A stretch of 64,000 nt of DNA from Craterostigma plantagineum (lineage: Eukaryota; Streptophyta; Magnoliopsida; Lamiales; Linderniaceae), in the NCBI GenBank assembly GCA_027422505.1, contig JAPQWV010000005.1:16262501-16326500 (forward strand), written 5' to 3'. A program made the position numbers and the translations under genes. This document shows, piece by piece, positions 23,170 through 33,823 of this stretch (the stretch's first letter is position 1; each line of letters opens with the position of its first letter). The notes below the pieces were generated by a model. It was not told the origin of the DNA. It searched no databases and worked only from the letters and a program-made list of their open reading frames with translations.

Positions 23170-23846
23170 TGATGCGGGTATGACTCCGATCAACAAGATT
23201 TGGTCCGGGAAATAGGAGGTGACGGGTGAAACGGACTGGGTTAGGTGTTTTGTGCGTGTTAAGGTTCGTGTTTTAATGCCTAAAACGAAAGAGACGAGAA
23301 CATACGTGGTTCGGACAAATGTCCTACGTCCACGGGCCGCCGGAACAGTATCCACTATTCACAGTTAAGAAATACACACACAGACTCACTTCGCTCGTTA
23401 CAGTGTTTTTTTATGGTGAAGAAGAAGATGATGACTTGAGAAAGAAAATGTCTAAGTCCCTAAGTATATTGCCCTAGGTCTCCTTTGGATCTGGGCCTTC
23501 TTTAGCCCATTTGATCTTTTCTCATCCAGCTGGCCGTCCTTTGGGACCACCCGACTACAGTCCTGGCACAACCTAGGAGGAACATGAACTGCAGGTGTAC
23601 TATTGTCAGACTGGCGCGCCTCCTTCCTGGTTGTAGTGTCAGCCACTCGTGGCCTTCCACGTGTCCCTTGGTCGGCTATTCTTAACATTTCCCGCTCAAA
23701 CTTTTCACAGCCCGCGCCCCTTGTCCTTTTTCCGTACGACCTCTCTGGTCTCTAGCTCTCCCTCTCATCTGGCCTTGTACTCAAGAGGTCCTTCCTGCCA
23801 GATAGTCAAGTTAGGAGGAATGCTGACCTAAAGGTCACCCCTATCA
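23170..23846 (-). repeat. LTR of Tat2 (minus orientation)
   Basis: A 677-bp inverted copy of 11713-12389, with TGAT...ATCA ends. It is the 5' LTR of Tat2, which reads toward lower coordinates. Its outer flank (CTTTCC) is LINE endonuclease sequence. No direct-orientation 3' LTR for Tat2 exists in the window. Confidence 0.9.
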
Positions 23847-25267
23847 CTTTCCTTCTTCAATTTTGTTTCCACCAAGCAGGCAAGATTAATCTGTAATCTT
23901 TTAAATAACAAACTAATCTCACCTTGTTTGTGAGGGGTATTCATACCCCTCACATTCCATACTAGCGAGCTATCCATGGGGGTGGGGGGACCAAGCCCCT
24001 GTGTAGAGAGCTTGGAACTAGTGCCCTGTTCACGAGAGTTTTCTTTATTCATTGTCCCCCGTTTCTTGAGTGATCTCTTCCTACTCTGTGTAACCCACTC
24101 GGCATTGTCTTCAATAACCTGCTGATTCTCCTTATCAGACCCCTTTTTTTCCTGAGTTGCTTGTTCTGCCCCAAGTCCATTGTGCTTCTGTGGGTCAGAT
24201 TCATTCTGTTTTGGCACATACCCCTCTGCTTTATCATCTATCCCTGCCGGCACCTTTTCCTTCCATTCTTTCTTTCCCCCTGCTTTCCTACATACCTCCA
24301 TTTCATGCCCATACATTCCACAGTTCCCACACTTTGTTGGTTTCCACTCATAGACCACTTTTTGTTCACATAACTGTCCATATTCATTGATGAAGGAGAT
24401 AGTGTCCCTTAAGTCATTCTTTAGCTCGACTTCTACGAGGATTCTCGCAAATTGAATTCGTTCCTTCCTCTCCGTGACCCCATCAGCCATAATTGGGTTC
24501 CCCACAAGACTCGCTAACTTGCTCAAACTCTTGGATCCCCAATATTTGAGCTCAAGGTGCGGGAATTGGATCCAAATGGGTACCTTCTCAACATCACCCT
24601 TCTTGAACTGTGTATTCGCAGTCCACGGTGCTAGTATCATTGGTTTCTTATCGAATTGCAGGACCTCCTCCTGGAGCACTCGGTCCCTAACCTCAGCGGA
24701 CTCGAACTTTGCCAAAAATAGCCCCGCCCGCACTTGTAACACCTTCTGTAGCCCATATTTCTTCCACACCCTACTTAGGAATCCATTCATCACTGAAAAT
24801 GGCGGATTGGAGCCCAAAACATAACATACTAACGTAGTATTCCAGTATTGAATCTCCTCAGAGACATCCTCCATCTCAATGTGCCCCACCCCCACACCGT
24901 TAGTCATGACTGGATCGACAAAATCCAGCTTCTTCCCAGCATTCCTCAGCTTTGTTATGTCAAATTGTTCCCAGATTTTTTTACTGTTCTCCCGACAGCT
25001 TCCTCCATCTTCGTCAATATGGTTTTGTTTTCCCTGTAGTTCCCGCAAGGTATGTTCCAACGTTCTCAACCCTACCGTTCCCCCCTGGCCCCCAACTGGG
25101 CTGCGAATATATTGTCCTATCATCTGAGTAATGGTTTCAATAGTGGGTTCAACCGGTGTCATAGTTTTTGGTGTACTCTGTTCAACCCTTGTCCGATCCC
25201 CAGTATTTAGTTCCCCCATTTCAGGCGTCGAGGGGCCCTGTTTTGTTGCTCGCTTCTTCTTGACCAT
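23847..25267 (-). pseudogene. LINE ORF1 (CCHC) continuing into start of endonuclease
   Basis: The frame starts at ATG 25267 (MVKKKRATKQGPS). The N-terminal half contains a plant LINE nucleic-acid-binding domain of DUF4283 type (about residues 140-290: VLGSNPPFSVMNGFLSRVW, then PMILAPWTANTQF and WIQFPHLELKYWG). A CCHC knuckle follows (CGNCGMYGHEMEVC, near 24320). The same frame then runs without a stop into the AP endonuclease start (SSLVWNVRGMN, LVETKLKKES), with the conserved Asn and Glu visible. It stops at the Tat boundary, so the remaining endonuclease is lost. ORF1 and ORF2 therefore appear as one frame. Confidence 0.85.
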
Positions 25268-25340
25268 GGCCGCGGTGATTAGCACCGGAGAAGAAGGAGG
25301 TTCAATGGAACAGTGTCACTCGAGGTGTAATCGCCGATGT

Positions 25341-26054
25341 GTGTGTAGTTGTTGGTTAAATACTCAAATATTCAAATATTCCAATATTTTCTCGGCGAAA
25401 TTGAGAACCACGTTTCGATCGAAACTGAAAAGTTTCTTAAAATACTTTTATAATTTTCTCGGCGAAACTGACCATCGCCAGAAACACGTTTCGAAACTGG
25501 AAATTTTCTTAAATCCTTTTAAAATTTTACACGGCGAAACAGCGCATCGCCCGAAACTAAATCGAATCAATCGAAACTAAAATTTAACTTCTAAATTGTA
25601 ATTTTTCTCGGCGAAACTGAGATTCACCCGAAACCAGTTTCAATCGAAACTCTTTCTATATAAATAGCATTTCGCCCGAAAATCAGTCTTTCCTTATCGA
25701 ATCCCCCAAATTCACTTTCAAAATCTCACTGCATTCGCACACGAATCTCATCACCATCACTAAAGAACTCTGTTTTTCCGATTTCTGCAGCTCCAAATTC
25801 ACTATTGGGGAGGACAAACATATAATCTGCAGATTTCTACTGATATTATTCTCGTTTTTGCAGGTTGTGCAGATTAGGGTTGAGTGGGTTCGCGCGAATC
25901 GTCCTTCAATCGTGTTTCCATTTAGTTTTAAATTCGCCCGAAACTAAACCCCAGATTCAATTTCACATTACAATTTTTAAATCGTTTGACTTTCCAAGCG
26001 TTGTCATGGTTGGTTCCTACTAATCCCTTGATCTTATCTTACAGATATACTAAA
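25341..26054 (+). repeat. S1 spacer word array, right part
   Basis: Resumes the S1 spacer with TTTTCTCGGCGAAA, ATCGCCCGAAAC and GATCGAAAC words, down to about 25940. A pyrimidine-rich stretch ending TTTTTGCAG (25866) and another ending CTTACAG (26045) precede the env-like ATG and resemble 3' splice sites. No ORF of note. Confidence 0.65.
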
Positions 26055-27023
26055 ATGGTGCGAGTGATAGATGAGGTTTTCGCTTCAAAGGACTGGGCAC
26101 AGAGGCCACCAAACAACCTCCAACTTGATTTTGACAACACCTCGTGCCCAGATCCTATTATTGTCAAAATCCTAGAAAACCACCCTCTAAAAACCGCCCT
26201 AAATATCATCGAGGTTGTCCCTGAAGTCTACGTCCAACAATTTTGGTCCACCCTTCAGAGCCTAACAAATAACCCCAATACAACCAGCCTTTCCGGTAAA
26301 ATCGACAACACCATAGTTGTCTTTACCCCAACCATCCTTTGCTCCGTACTAAACCTTCCATACTCACTACTATATGATCCCCATCCTTCTAACGATGACC
26401 TGATCAGGGACTTCCTATTCATGGGCCACAAACCAAACGCCCAAAACACCATTCACCTCCCCGACTTCACAGCCAAAGACATCCCTGGACCTTGGAGGAC
26501 CCTATTTCTGATCGTAAACAAATGCCTCTCGCCGAAGCACGCAGGGTCCGACAAATGCAACCGCAACATTATGCTAATCTTCCATGGGATCATCTTCAAT
26601 AGGAATTATGATGTCGCCCAACTAATCTGGACGGACATCCTTGATCAATTGCGAAGGCGAGGTCTCGGATCCACGAAGCCGGTTCTTCCTTACCTATGGT
26701 GGCTCCCTGTCATCGTCCAACACTTCGTGGATCTTCATCCCGACATAGAGCGCCGACCCAGGGCCGAAGGTTATCAAGCATCAAAGCTCACCAAAATTCA
26801 ATCAACAAAAAACAAGATTGATCAGGAAGCCATGATCATACCTGATTCACTACTTCAACTCCTTGATCCCACAGAACCGGAGCTCCTCAGATACCTTCGA
26901 GCCAACTACCTCGATGATATTCCCATGGTTCAACACAACCCAGTTGGACCTAACTCAGGGACAAGCCAACCCTCACAGCCAAATATAGGTCTAGGAAGCT
27001 CTTCATCCCCAAAGCCAAAGTAA
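26055..27023 (+). CDS. Sirevirus S1 env-like / extra 3' gene, N-terminal part
   Basis: The frame opens at ATG 26055 (MVRVIDEVFASKDW) and gives about 322 residues before a stop at 27021. Motifs include KILENHPLKTAL, VYVQQFWSTL, GPWRTLFLIVNKCLSP and LPYLWWLPVIVQHFVD. These resemble a plant-wide protein encoded between pol and the 3' LTR of Sireviruses, often called env-like. The family has no proven envelope function. I see no clear signal peptide or transmembrane segment here. A splice-acceptor-like CTTACAG lies 9 bases before the ATG. The function is unknown. The frame is open but the downstream half is broken. Confidence 0.65.
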   Translation: MVRVIDEVFASKDWAQRPPNNLQLDFDNTSCPDPIIVKILENHPLKTALNIIEVVPEVYVQQFWSTLQSLTNNPNTTSLSGKIDNTIVVFTPTILCSVLNLPYSLLYDPHPSNDDLIRDFLFMGHKPNAQNTIHLPDFTAKDIPGPWRTLFLIVNKCLSPKHAGSDKCNRNIMLIFHGIIFNRNYDVAQLIWTDILDQLRRRGLGSTKPVLPYLWWLPVIVQHFVDLHPDIERRPRAEGYQASKLTKIQSTKNKIDQEAMIIPDSLLQLLDPTEPELLRYLRANYLDDIPMVQHNPVGPNSGTSQPSQPNIGLGSSSSPKPK

Positions 27024-29480
27024 AAGAGAAAATCCAAAGGGGATGACAGAAGCAGTCAACAGGAACGGCGTACAAAACAAAAACACGACCGTCTTCCTAA
27101 GACCACTAGTCCACAAATAAGCTGGACCGAGCCAATGGGTACAGGGGATGACTTTGTCTTCCCCCGAGTAGAAGTCGTGACATCGGGTCCAATCGCGCAA
27201 ACTACCCTCCCTTGCCACTCAATCATCTTTCAATAGATGATTGTTTCACAAACACACGAGGTGCCACGTCATCCATCACCACCTCGCTCGGAGGGGGTTG
27301 ATGTATCAAGCAGTCCTCAGCCTCAGACTGCACCTTCCTTGATCACGACTAGTCTAGTGCCCTCACCATCCATAATTTTTCCATTTTCTAGGACACTTAG
27401 TCTAGTTTTTGCACCTCTAGATCTTAGTGATCTAGACAGAACGCTCCATGATGTCTCCGTACTAGAGTCTGGTACGGAACAGAGCGGAAGACCCAACGTA
27501 GTGAACATCACTGCAGCTACGACCTTGGGCCTTCAATCTGAGTCTGTCTCAGCATTGTTGTCAATGATGAGTCTACGTGGCCTCGGTCTTTAAGGTCCTG
27601 TGCAAACAGGCAGCACATCAGTACCCTCTACTGATGTTGTGACGACGGAACGTCTTCGTGACTCCGTCCGGTTATTTTCCCCGTTCGTGACGGAGGCGAG
27701 GCTGGATGATCGACTCGCTGAGCTCAGACAAGATCTCAAAGACACCATCATGACCCAAGTATACAGTGCCATTGGGACATCCTCTCGCGATAAAGGCAAG
27801 CCCCCGTCACCGAAGAAGTACCTTCACAAGCCGATCCGTCTCCTGACACTGACGGCGGGCCGTGGAACGTTCCAATCACGGAACTCATCGACGTCCTACT
27901 GACCAGACTCCGCACTGCACCAAAGCTAACTGAGTATGAAGCGGAAGTCCTCAGACGGCTCGAGCTTCCTTTCAAACCAACTAACCCAGGCAAGGCCCAG
28001 TCATCACATCAACCACGTGACGACCCAGACGGTAGGGGTCGTCTCGAGGGGGAGAAGAGACGAGATACAGAGCCTCAACCTCAACAGCCACATCCTAGAG
28101 CCACCCAAACACCCACTAGAACAAAATCACCTGCACCCACACAAACAAAAAAATCTACCCAAACTACCACCAAAACAACCCAACAGCCCTCCGCACCAGC
28201 TATGAGCTCTCACCTCCTCTTCCCACAAGCCAAAACAACCCTTCGATATCTCCATCCTCTCCCATCCTATCCCTACAGACTGATGATCCAATTCCTCAAA
28301 CCGAAGAACTGTACAATCCACACGGCGGCCTGGAAAATTACATCTTCAACGAGGATTGGATAACCAAACCGATGGATCCAGACATGGCTAGAGGATGGAA
28401 AATGCCAGATACTTCTTCATGAAGGCGAATGTTAGCTTGGCCCTAATCGACGACGCTGAACTCGAGGAAGGTGAAGACTACGAAGCATATATTCCAGAAC
28501 TTCTCGAGCTACTCCGACACACCGTCATCGATGAGGAATACCCACCAATGAAGACGAAGACAAAAGAAGTAGTGGAATTGCCGTGGGAAAACGTCAAAGT
28601 AACTGCCCCTTATCAAGAAGAAATTCGACGGAGAATCTGGAGGAAGGAGGATAGAATTGCGAAGCTCGACGAGCTTGACCTTAGGGGACTGAGCCATCTT
28701 TCAAGACCTAAAGCAGTCCAGTACTTGCTGTCACTTCGTCGAATATTGATGTTCAGAGGACAAGGGGGTGATGTAAACACTCTCAGAAGAGAAGAGGCGA
28801 AGAAACCCAGAATTAGAGAAATCCTAGGAGTTCGCAAAGTGAGATTTGCATATATGGAGATGCCCATTTACATGGTACGGCGAGAAAAATGAAGTATACG
28901 TAGAATTGAATGAAGCCCTCGCGTGCATCAGAGGTGAAGATGTTGAACAGATAGCGAGGGACTACAGAACACTTGGAGCACTCAAGATGCCAGAATTCAG
29001 ACTTGGCTACTACGCACTGAAAAGATTCATTCTACGCCAAGTCAAGTTCAATGCGACACATGATCTCTAAATGGCGGTTGAGAGCAACATGAAGAAGGTG
29101 AATCTGACGAAGCCCGCCTTCGAGGTCCCAGATCCAAGTTATGGTGAAGGGCACATTATAAATGAAGACGACGATCCATCAATCGTCTACATCAACTACA
29201 AAGGAAAGAAGAGGCTTATGAAGACGTAAGAGATTCACAAGTTCAGCGACGGAACCTTACTGATCATCAGGAACAAGCTCAGAAGAATACCCGAGCAGTT
29301 AAAAGAAGAAGAATACGAAGTTCAAGAGAAATACTCAAGGCTGATCGAGACCATCTCTGCGAAGATATCTTTTCGAAGAAGGTTATGTTCGTTCGAGCAC
29401 TTCTTAGGGCTCAGGAAGTCTGCCTACCATGTGCAGAAACCCAAGAAGATGAGAACTCAAAGGACGACAAAGCAATAAGG
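27024..29480 (+). pseudogene. Sirevirus S1 env-like gene, degenerate C-terminal part
   Basis: Continuation of the env-like region in broken frames. Fragments include 27600-27902 with a heptad-like DDRLAELRQDLKDT stretch, a Pro/Thr-rich low-complexity part near 28080-28260, 28395-28892 with the ELEEGEDYEAYIPELLELL block, and 28846-29070. The last piece (29071-29480) includes NLTKPAFEVPD, IVYINYKGKKRLMK and EIHKFSDGTL. I recognise this order from copia-linked hypothetical proteins in other plants. Stops at 29070, 29228 and elsewhere mark decay. Confidence 0.6.
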
Positions 29481-29484
29481 ATGC

Positions 29485-29494
29485 TAAGGGGGAG
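29485..29494 (+). promoter_or_regulatory. 3' polypurine tract of S1
   Basis: TAAGGGGGAG immediately upstream of the 3' LTR, the expected plus-strand primer site. It matches the motif repeated at 8314-8442. Confidence 0.75.
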
Positions 29495-29496
29495 AT

Positions 29497-29811
29497 TGCT
29501 AGTAATATTTTGTAGCATCCTTTAATTTATGTAATCTTGGGTTAATATGTGTTTATTTAGTGGGTTGTAGTAGTTTGGGGTGACATATGATATTTAGTAA
29601 GAGTTTTGTATTGGGCTTTAATATACCAAATACTTGTGGTATATAAAGCCCCACTTACCCTAATTAGGGTTTTATCAAAAGAATTCATAAGGTAAGCCAC
29701 CTTGTACTTTTCTTTAGAAGAACACATAACATGCACTCAAGGTGTTCTTCACGTTTTTCACATTCAAACCTTTCTTTTGATCCTTGTTTGGTAATAAAAG
29801 GGCCAACAACA
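29497..29811 (+). repeat. 3' LTR of S1
   Basis: About 315 bp, from TGCTAGTAAT after the polypurine tract to the ACAACA before B-leader sequence. It contains GTATATAAAG at about 29639 (TATA box) within an inverted pair TATACCAAA / GTGGTATATA. The exact right end is uncertain by a few bases because only one LTR is in the window. Confidence 0.75.
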
Positions 29812-30814
29812 CGTAGCAAATTAGTTAGTAGCGTTTGATAGTAAAGCAGTCGAGAATTATTTTTGATTCAATCTTTAGAGTTTGATCGAGAATAATTGTG
29901 TCGAGATAAAATGTTTTGATTACTGTTCTCCTGCGAGAAAGTCTTTGTCAGCGAAAAATTTTACGAGCGAAAGAAATGTTCGAAATCTTTAGGTCGAGAA
30001 AAATCTCTTAATTATGAATTTATTTCGATCGCAAGAAACAGTACATTAAGTGAGTTTCTCACTTGGTCAAAATAAATTCGTTGACTGGAAAAGTTTTTCG
30101 ACCGTAATTGATTCTCGCTAGGTCAAACTTTAATGGTTTGACTGGAAAAGTTTTTCGACGGAATGTTTTGCGATCGCAAAGGTCAAAATGGTCTCGTCGA
30201 AAAAGTTTTTCGCTAAGTAATGCTCGCGAAATTTTTCTACTAAAGTCGTTCTTGGTAAAGGCGACTTTAGGTCTGACGTAGTATTCTGATCGAGAAAAAT
30301 TTCCGCGCAGAGTTTTTTGATCGAGAAATTAACCTGATCGAAAAACCTAGCGAGAAAAATTGACCTAATCGAAAAAATTCACAGAATACACTTAACACTG
30401 ATTCAAGCAAAGACTATGAATTAGACGATGAAATTCCAGGAATTTACTCGTAATCAGATGATGAACACGCAGGAACAAACAATTAAACACATTATGAAGC
30501 AAAACATGTTGATTATGACCATTATCAGAATGTGTTCTAACAGTTTTACGCATGAATAGTAGGTTTTCAAATTCGACTGAATCTGCTAAATCAATGTTCA
30601 AACAGCTACGAATCTAATCGCAATCCACTTATATCACTAAAACGAGCACAGAAATATCAAATTCAAACCAATTAAGCACAGAATTAAGCAAATCAGATCG
30701 AAATTCATTTTCGCACCAAAACTGTTCTTCGCACGGAACAGTTTCAGAATTAAATTTCGATCCGAATTCTAACAATTTTGATTCAAAACAGAACGAATCT
30801 GCTCTGATACCAAT
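29812..30814 (-). other. 5' leader of copia element B, truncated by S1
   Basis: Collinear with leaders A and C from their gag-proximal part to the PBS, so about 1 kb remains. The gag-proximal end is cut by the S1 3' LTR. The PBS (minus TGGTATCAGAGC) is at 30801-30812. It is dense in CGAGAAAA and TTTCTCG words. Gag and pol of B are expected left of the window. Confidence 0.8.
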
Positions 30815-31165
30815 TGTTAGGTCCTAATTTATCGACTCTATGATCCTAGGCATGAATTCTAAAAGAATCAACTTGAATTGAATAGAATTGAATTTCGATC
30901 GAAAACCTCTTTGGTAGAACACGAGAGAGAATCCTTGTAGTGAGAGAAGGTATTTGTTGTTTCTCTCTCTAGAAATCGAATTGCAAGTCTTTCGGATCAA
31001 TTTTCTAAAACTTCTCTATTAGCTCAATGTTTGTACATCTGTTTATACCAAACATACTTGGTATAAATATCAAACTAGTCCTAAACTAAGGACAAATACA
31101 TGAAACGCCCCAAATTACAAGGACAGCTAATAAAATCAAAGCACAACTAAAACTAATATTCTACA
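30815..31165 (-). repeat. 5' LTR of copia element B
   Basis: 351 bp, TGTTAGGTCC...TTCTACA on the plus strand, closely similar to LTR C along its whole length. The TATA region lies in a ACCAAACATACTTGGTATAA inverted repeat near 31048. It abuts element C gag at 31166, so B inserted into C. Confidence 0.88.
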
Positions 31166-32402
31166 TAGTTCATCTATTTTGAGACTAGAACTCCTAACTT
31201 GTTCTTTGAGACTGGCTATGGTTTCCTTAGACCTAAGAGGCCGTTTTTCTACTTTTATTCCTCGTTTCTGCTCAGTTACCATGTTAGCAAATTTGGAGCT
31301 TAACTCAGCTAACAAGTCAGAATTTGTAGAGTCAGAGGTTTCTACCTCCTGAGGTGGATACTTTCTCGTCGTCCGTCTCTGCGGGAGTATCATATTCCTT
31401 TTCATCATCAAGGCGTGCCATTAGAGCAAGATTGTCGGTGTCAGAATCTGAGCTGTCCTCTAGCCAGTGGTCCTGCTCTGCCATAAGAGCTACTCCAGCT
31501 TCCTTTTGTCGGTGCACTCCCTGGCAAAGTGACATGTTTTTCCACAATTAAAACATTTTAGTATGTCTTTGGAAATTATGACTTCTGAGGACTCAGCCGG
31601 GCTGGTCTTTATTCTTCGAGCTAGTAGTTCGAAGTCTGTTGGCAGAAGATGATGACTTCTTCTTGAAGTACTGCTTTGTCATCATCTTGGCGACTAATGC
31701 CAACTGTTTGCCAATTTCTTTGATCTCAGAGGGAAGTTCTGAATCAATATCTCTTCATCCTCTGAGGAGCTAGGGAGCTTGATGTGCTTTTCCTTGCGTG
31801 AGCGGGAGCTCTTGTTCTCAGCAACTAGAGCTATGGAGTCCTCGGCCTGTTTGCCCTTTTGCTCCTTTTGATAACTCGCCTATGTCTTCTTCATGCGGTG
31901 CGAGGTTATCAAAAATAGCGTGAATATCCATTTCGTCCAAGTCCTTATTTTGTCGGAGTTGGGTAGAGATCTTCTTCCATTCGGTGGGCAGTGCGGACAT
32001 GAACCAAATTTTGGGCAGTGCGGGCAGTGTCGGAGTTGGGTAGAGATCTTTTTCCAGTCGGTGGGCAGTTGGGCTGATATCTATTTGTCTATAGATATCA
32101 TTCGGGATGCCCTGCATCAGTGTGTTCTTAGCTATAAGATCTGCTCTTGCTCTTTTTTTCTCAGCTTCATCGTACTCACTAGGTAATTTTATTCGCCTGG
32201 TTGGTTCGATTGGAGGATTGTTCGAGCTATCACCTTCTTGGGTTATGTAAAAAGTTTCCGGTCCCTCATGAAGTGATTTGAGCAGATCTTCAGCCTGATC
32301 TTTGAGTTCGATGAAGTTTAAGAACCGACTTCTCCAAACTGTGTATTCGCCCCTTTTGAGAATTGGAGGACGATTATCATTTCCTAGAGAATAGGCATCC
32401 AT
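31166..32402 (-). pseudogene. Copia element C gag, rearranged and interrupted
   Basis: Starts at ATG 32402 (MDAYSLGNDNRPP), homologous to gag A. The UBN2 core between NDIYRQID and LPTEWKKIS is largely missing. In its place is an imperfect duplication of a roughly 75-base piece (31955-31995 and 32030-32072). The zinc knuckle (CFNCGKTCHFAREC) is at about 31520-31560 in another frame. The acidic segment DHWLEDSSDSDTDN and a short coiled coil end at KIDEL, where LTR B begins. Clearly non-functional. Confidence 0.85.
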
Positions 32403-33472
32403 TTCTTCTTTGAGTTGATGGAGGATCTTCGTTTGTTGTTTTGATGTCTTGAACTGATGTTTTGTGCTTCACAAGCAGCAGATTAGTTAGTAGCTCTTGA
32501 TTCTAGAGCAGTTTCGAGAATAATTTTTGATTCAATCTTTAAAGTTTGATCAAAAATTAACTTCTCGAGAAATTGGCGCTGTTACTGTTCTCGTGCGAGA
32601 AAGTACGTCAGCGAAAAATTTTCCGAGCGAGATAAATTGCTCAAAATCTTTTGGTCGAGAAAAATTTGGATTGCGAATTTATTTCGAGCGCGGAGAAACA
32701 GTATTGTTTAATAAGTTTCTCGCTGGGTCAAAATAAATTCGTTGACTAGAAAAGTTTCTCGGACGCAAATGATTTTCGCTTAGTCAAACTGAGAAGTCTG
32801 ACCGAAGAAGTTTTTTCGACAGTAAGTTTTACGCGCAAAGTCAAAATTGGTCTTTGTCGAAAAAAAATTTCGCTAAGTAATGCTCGAGAAATTTTTCTAC
32901 TAAAGTCGTTCTTGATAGAGGCGACTTTAGGTCTGACTTAGTATTCTGATCGAGAAAAATTTTCGCGCAGAGTTTTTCGATCGAGAAATTAATCTGATCG
33001 AAGAACCTTGAGAGAAAAATTGAAATTATCGCAAAAATTCACAGAATACAGTTAACACAGATTTAAGCAAAAACGATGAATTAGACGATGAAATTGCAGG
33101 TAATTGCTCGTAATCAGATGATGAATACGCACGAACACACAATTAAACACGTTGCGAAGCAAACATGTCGAATTTAATCAAAATCAGAACGTGTTTAGAA
33201 TGTTCTTCGCATGAACAGTAACTTCTCAGATTAATCCAAACTGCTAAAATGAAGTTTAAACAACTACGAACCTAATCGCACTCAATGTATATCACTACAA
33301 AAAGCACAGAAACATCAAATTCAAGCCAATTCAGCACGGAATTAAGCAAATCAGATCGAATCAATTTTCCCGCCAAAACTGTTCTTCGCACGGAACAGTT
33401 TCAGAATAAAATTTTCGATCCGAATTCTAACAATTTTGATTCAAAACAGAACGAATCTGCTCTGATACCAAT
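32403..33472 (-). other. 5' leader of copia element C, with PBS
   Basis: About 1.07 kb of non-coding leader collinear with those of A and B. The PBS (minus TGGTATCAGAGC) is at 33459-33470. Rich in CGAGAAAAAT, TTTCTCGC and GATCGA words. No ORF of note. Confidence 0.8.
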
Positions 33473-33823
33473 TGTTAGGTCCTAATTTATCAACTCTATG
33501 ATCCTAGACATGAATTCTAAGGTTATCGATTAGAATTGAATAGAATTGGATTTCGATCGGAAACCTCTTTAGAAGAACACGAGAGAGAATCCTTGTAGTG
33601 AGAGAAGGTATTTGCTGTTTCTCTCTCTAGAAATTGAATTGCAAGCCTTTCGGATCAATTTTCTAAAACGTCTCTATTAGCTCAATGTTTGTACATCTAT
33701 TTATACCAAACATACTTGGTATAAATATCAAACTAGTCCTAAACTAAGGACAAATACATGAAACGCCCCAAATTACAAGGACAGCTAATAAAATCAAAGC
33801 ACAACTTAAACTGATATTCTACA
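33473..33823 (-). repeat. 5' LTR of copia element C
   Basis: 351 bp, TGTTAGGTCC...TTCTACA on the plus strand, next to the PBS at 33459-33470. It abuts plus-strand gag of Copia2 at 33824, so C inserted into Copia2. Confidence 0.88.

Larger units (their letters stand above)
8719..25340 (-). mobile_element. L1-type LINE inserted in S1, split by Tat elements
   Basis: The minus-strand non-LTR retrotransposon comprises 23847-~25340 (5' end, ORF1 and start of endonuclease) and 8719-11712 (end of endonuclease, RT and 3' end). The intervening 12.1 kb is Tat gypsy DNA. The 3' tail is the T-rich run at 8719-8736 on the plus strand. The middle of the endonuclease is absent from both halves, so the Tat block replaces LINE sequence and does not merely interrupt it. 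The 5' end is placed by the resumption of S1 spacer words near 25341. A target duplication was not resolved because flanking words are repetitive. Confidence 0.85.
3205..29811 (+). mobile_element. Sirevirus-type copia element S1, interrupted by a LINE
   Basis: This composite plus-strand element has gag (3205-4870), pol (4871-8263), repeated polypurine motifs (8314-8442), a motif-rich spacer (8470-8718 continuing at ~25341-26054), an env-like region (26055-29480), a final polypurine tract and a 3' LTR (29497-29811). A LINE occupies 8719-~25340. The two halves join because the spacer on each side carries the same TTCTCGGCGAAAC and CGCCCGAAAC words. Gene order, extended gag, multiple PPT-like motifs and the extra 3' gene are Sirevirus traits. 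The gag N-terminus and 5' LTR are absent because element A is inserted at 3205. Confidence 0.8.

Noticed and set aside
11713..23846. A giant DNA transposon with 1.6-kb terminal inverted repeats
   Set aside because: The inverted ends are gypsy LTRs with PBS and gag attached, and the flanks show no target duplication.
26055..29480. A genuine viral envelope glycoprotein gene
   Set aside because: No signal peptide, transmembrane segment or cleavage site was seen. It fits the env-like extra gene of Sireviruses, whose function is unproven.
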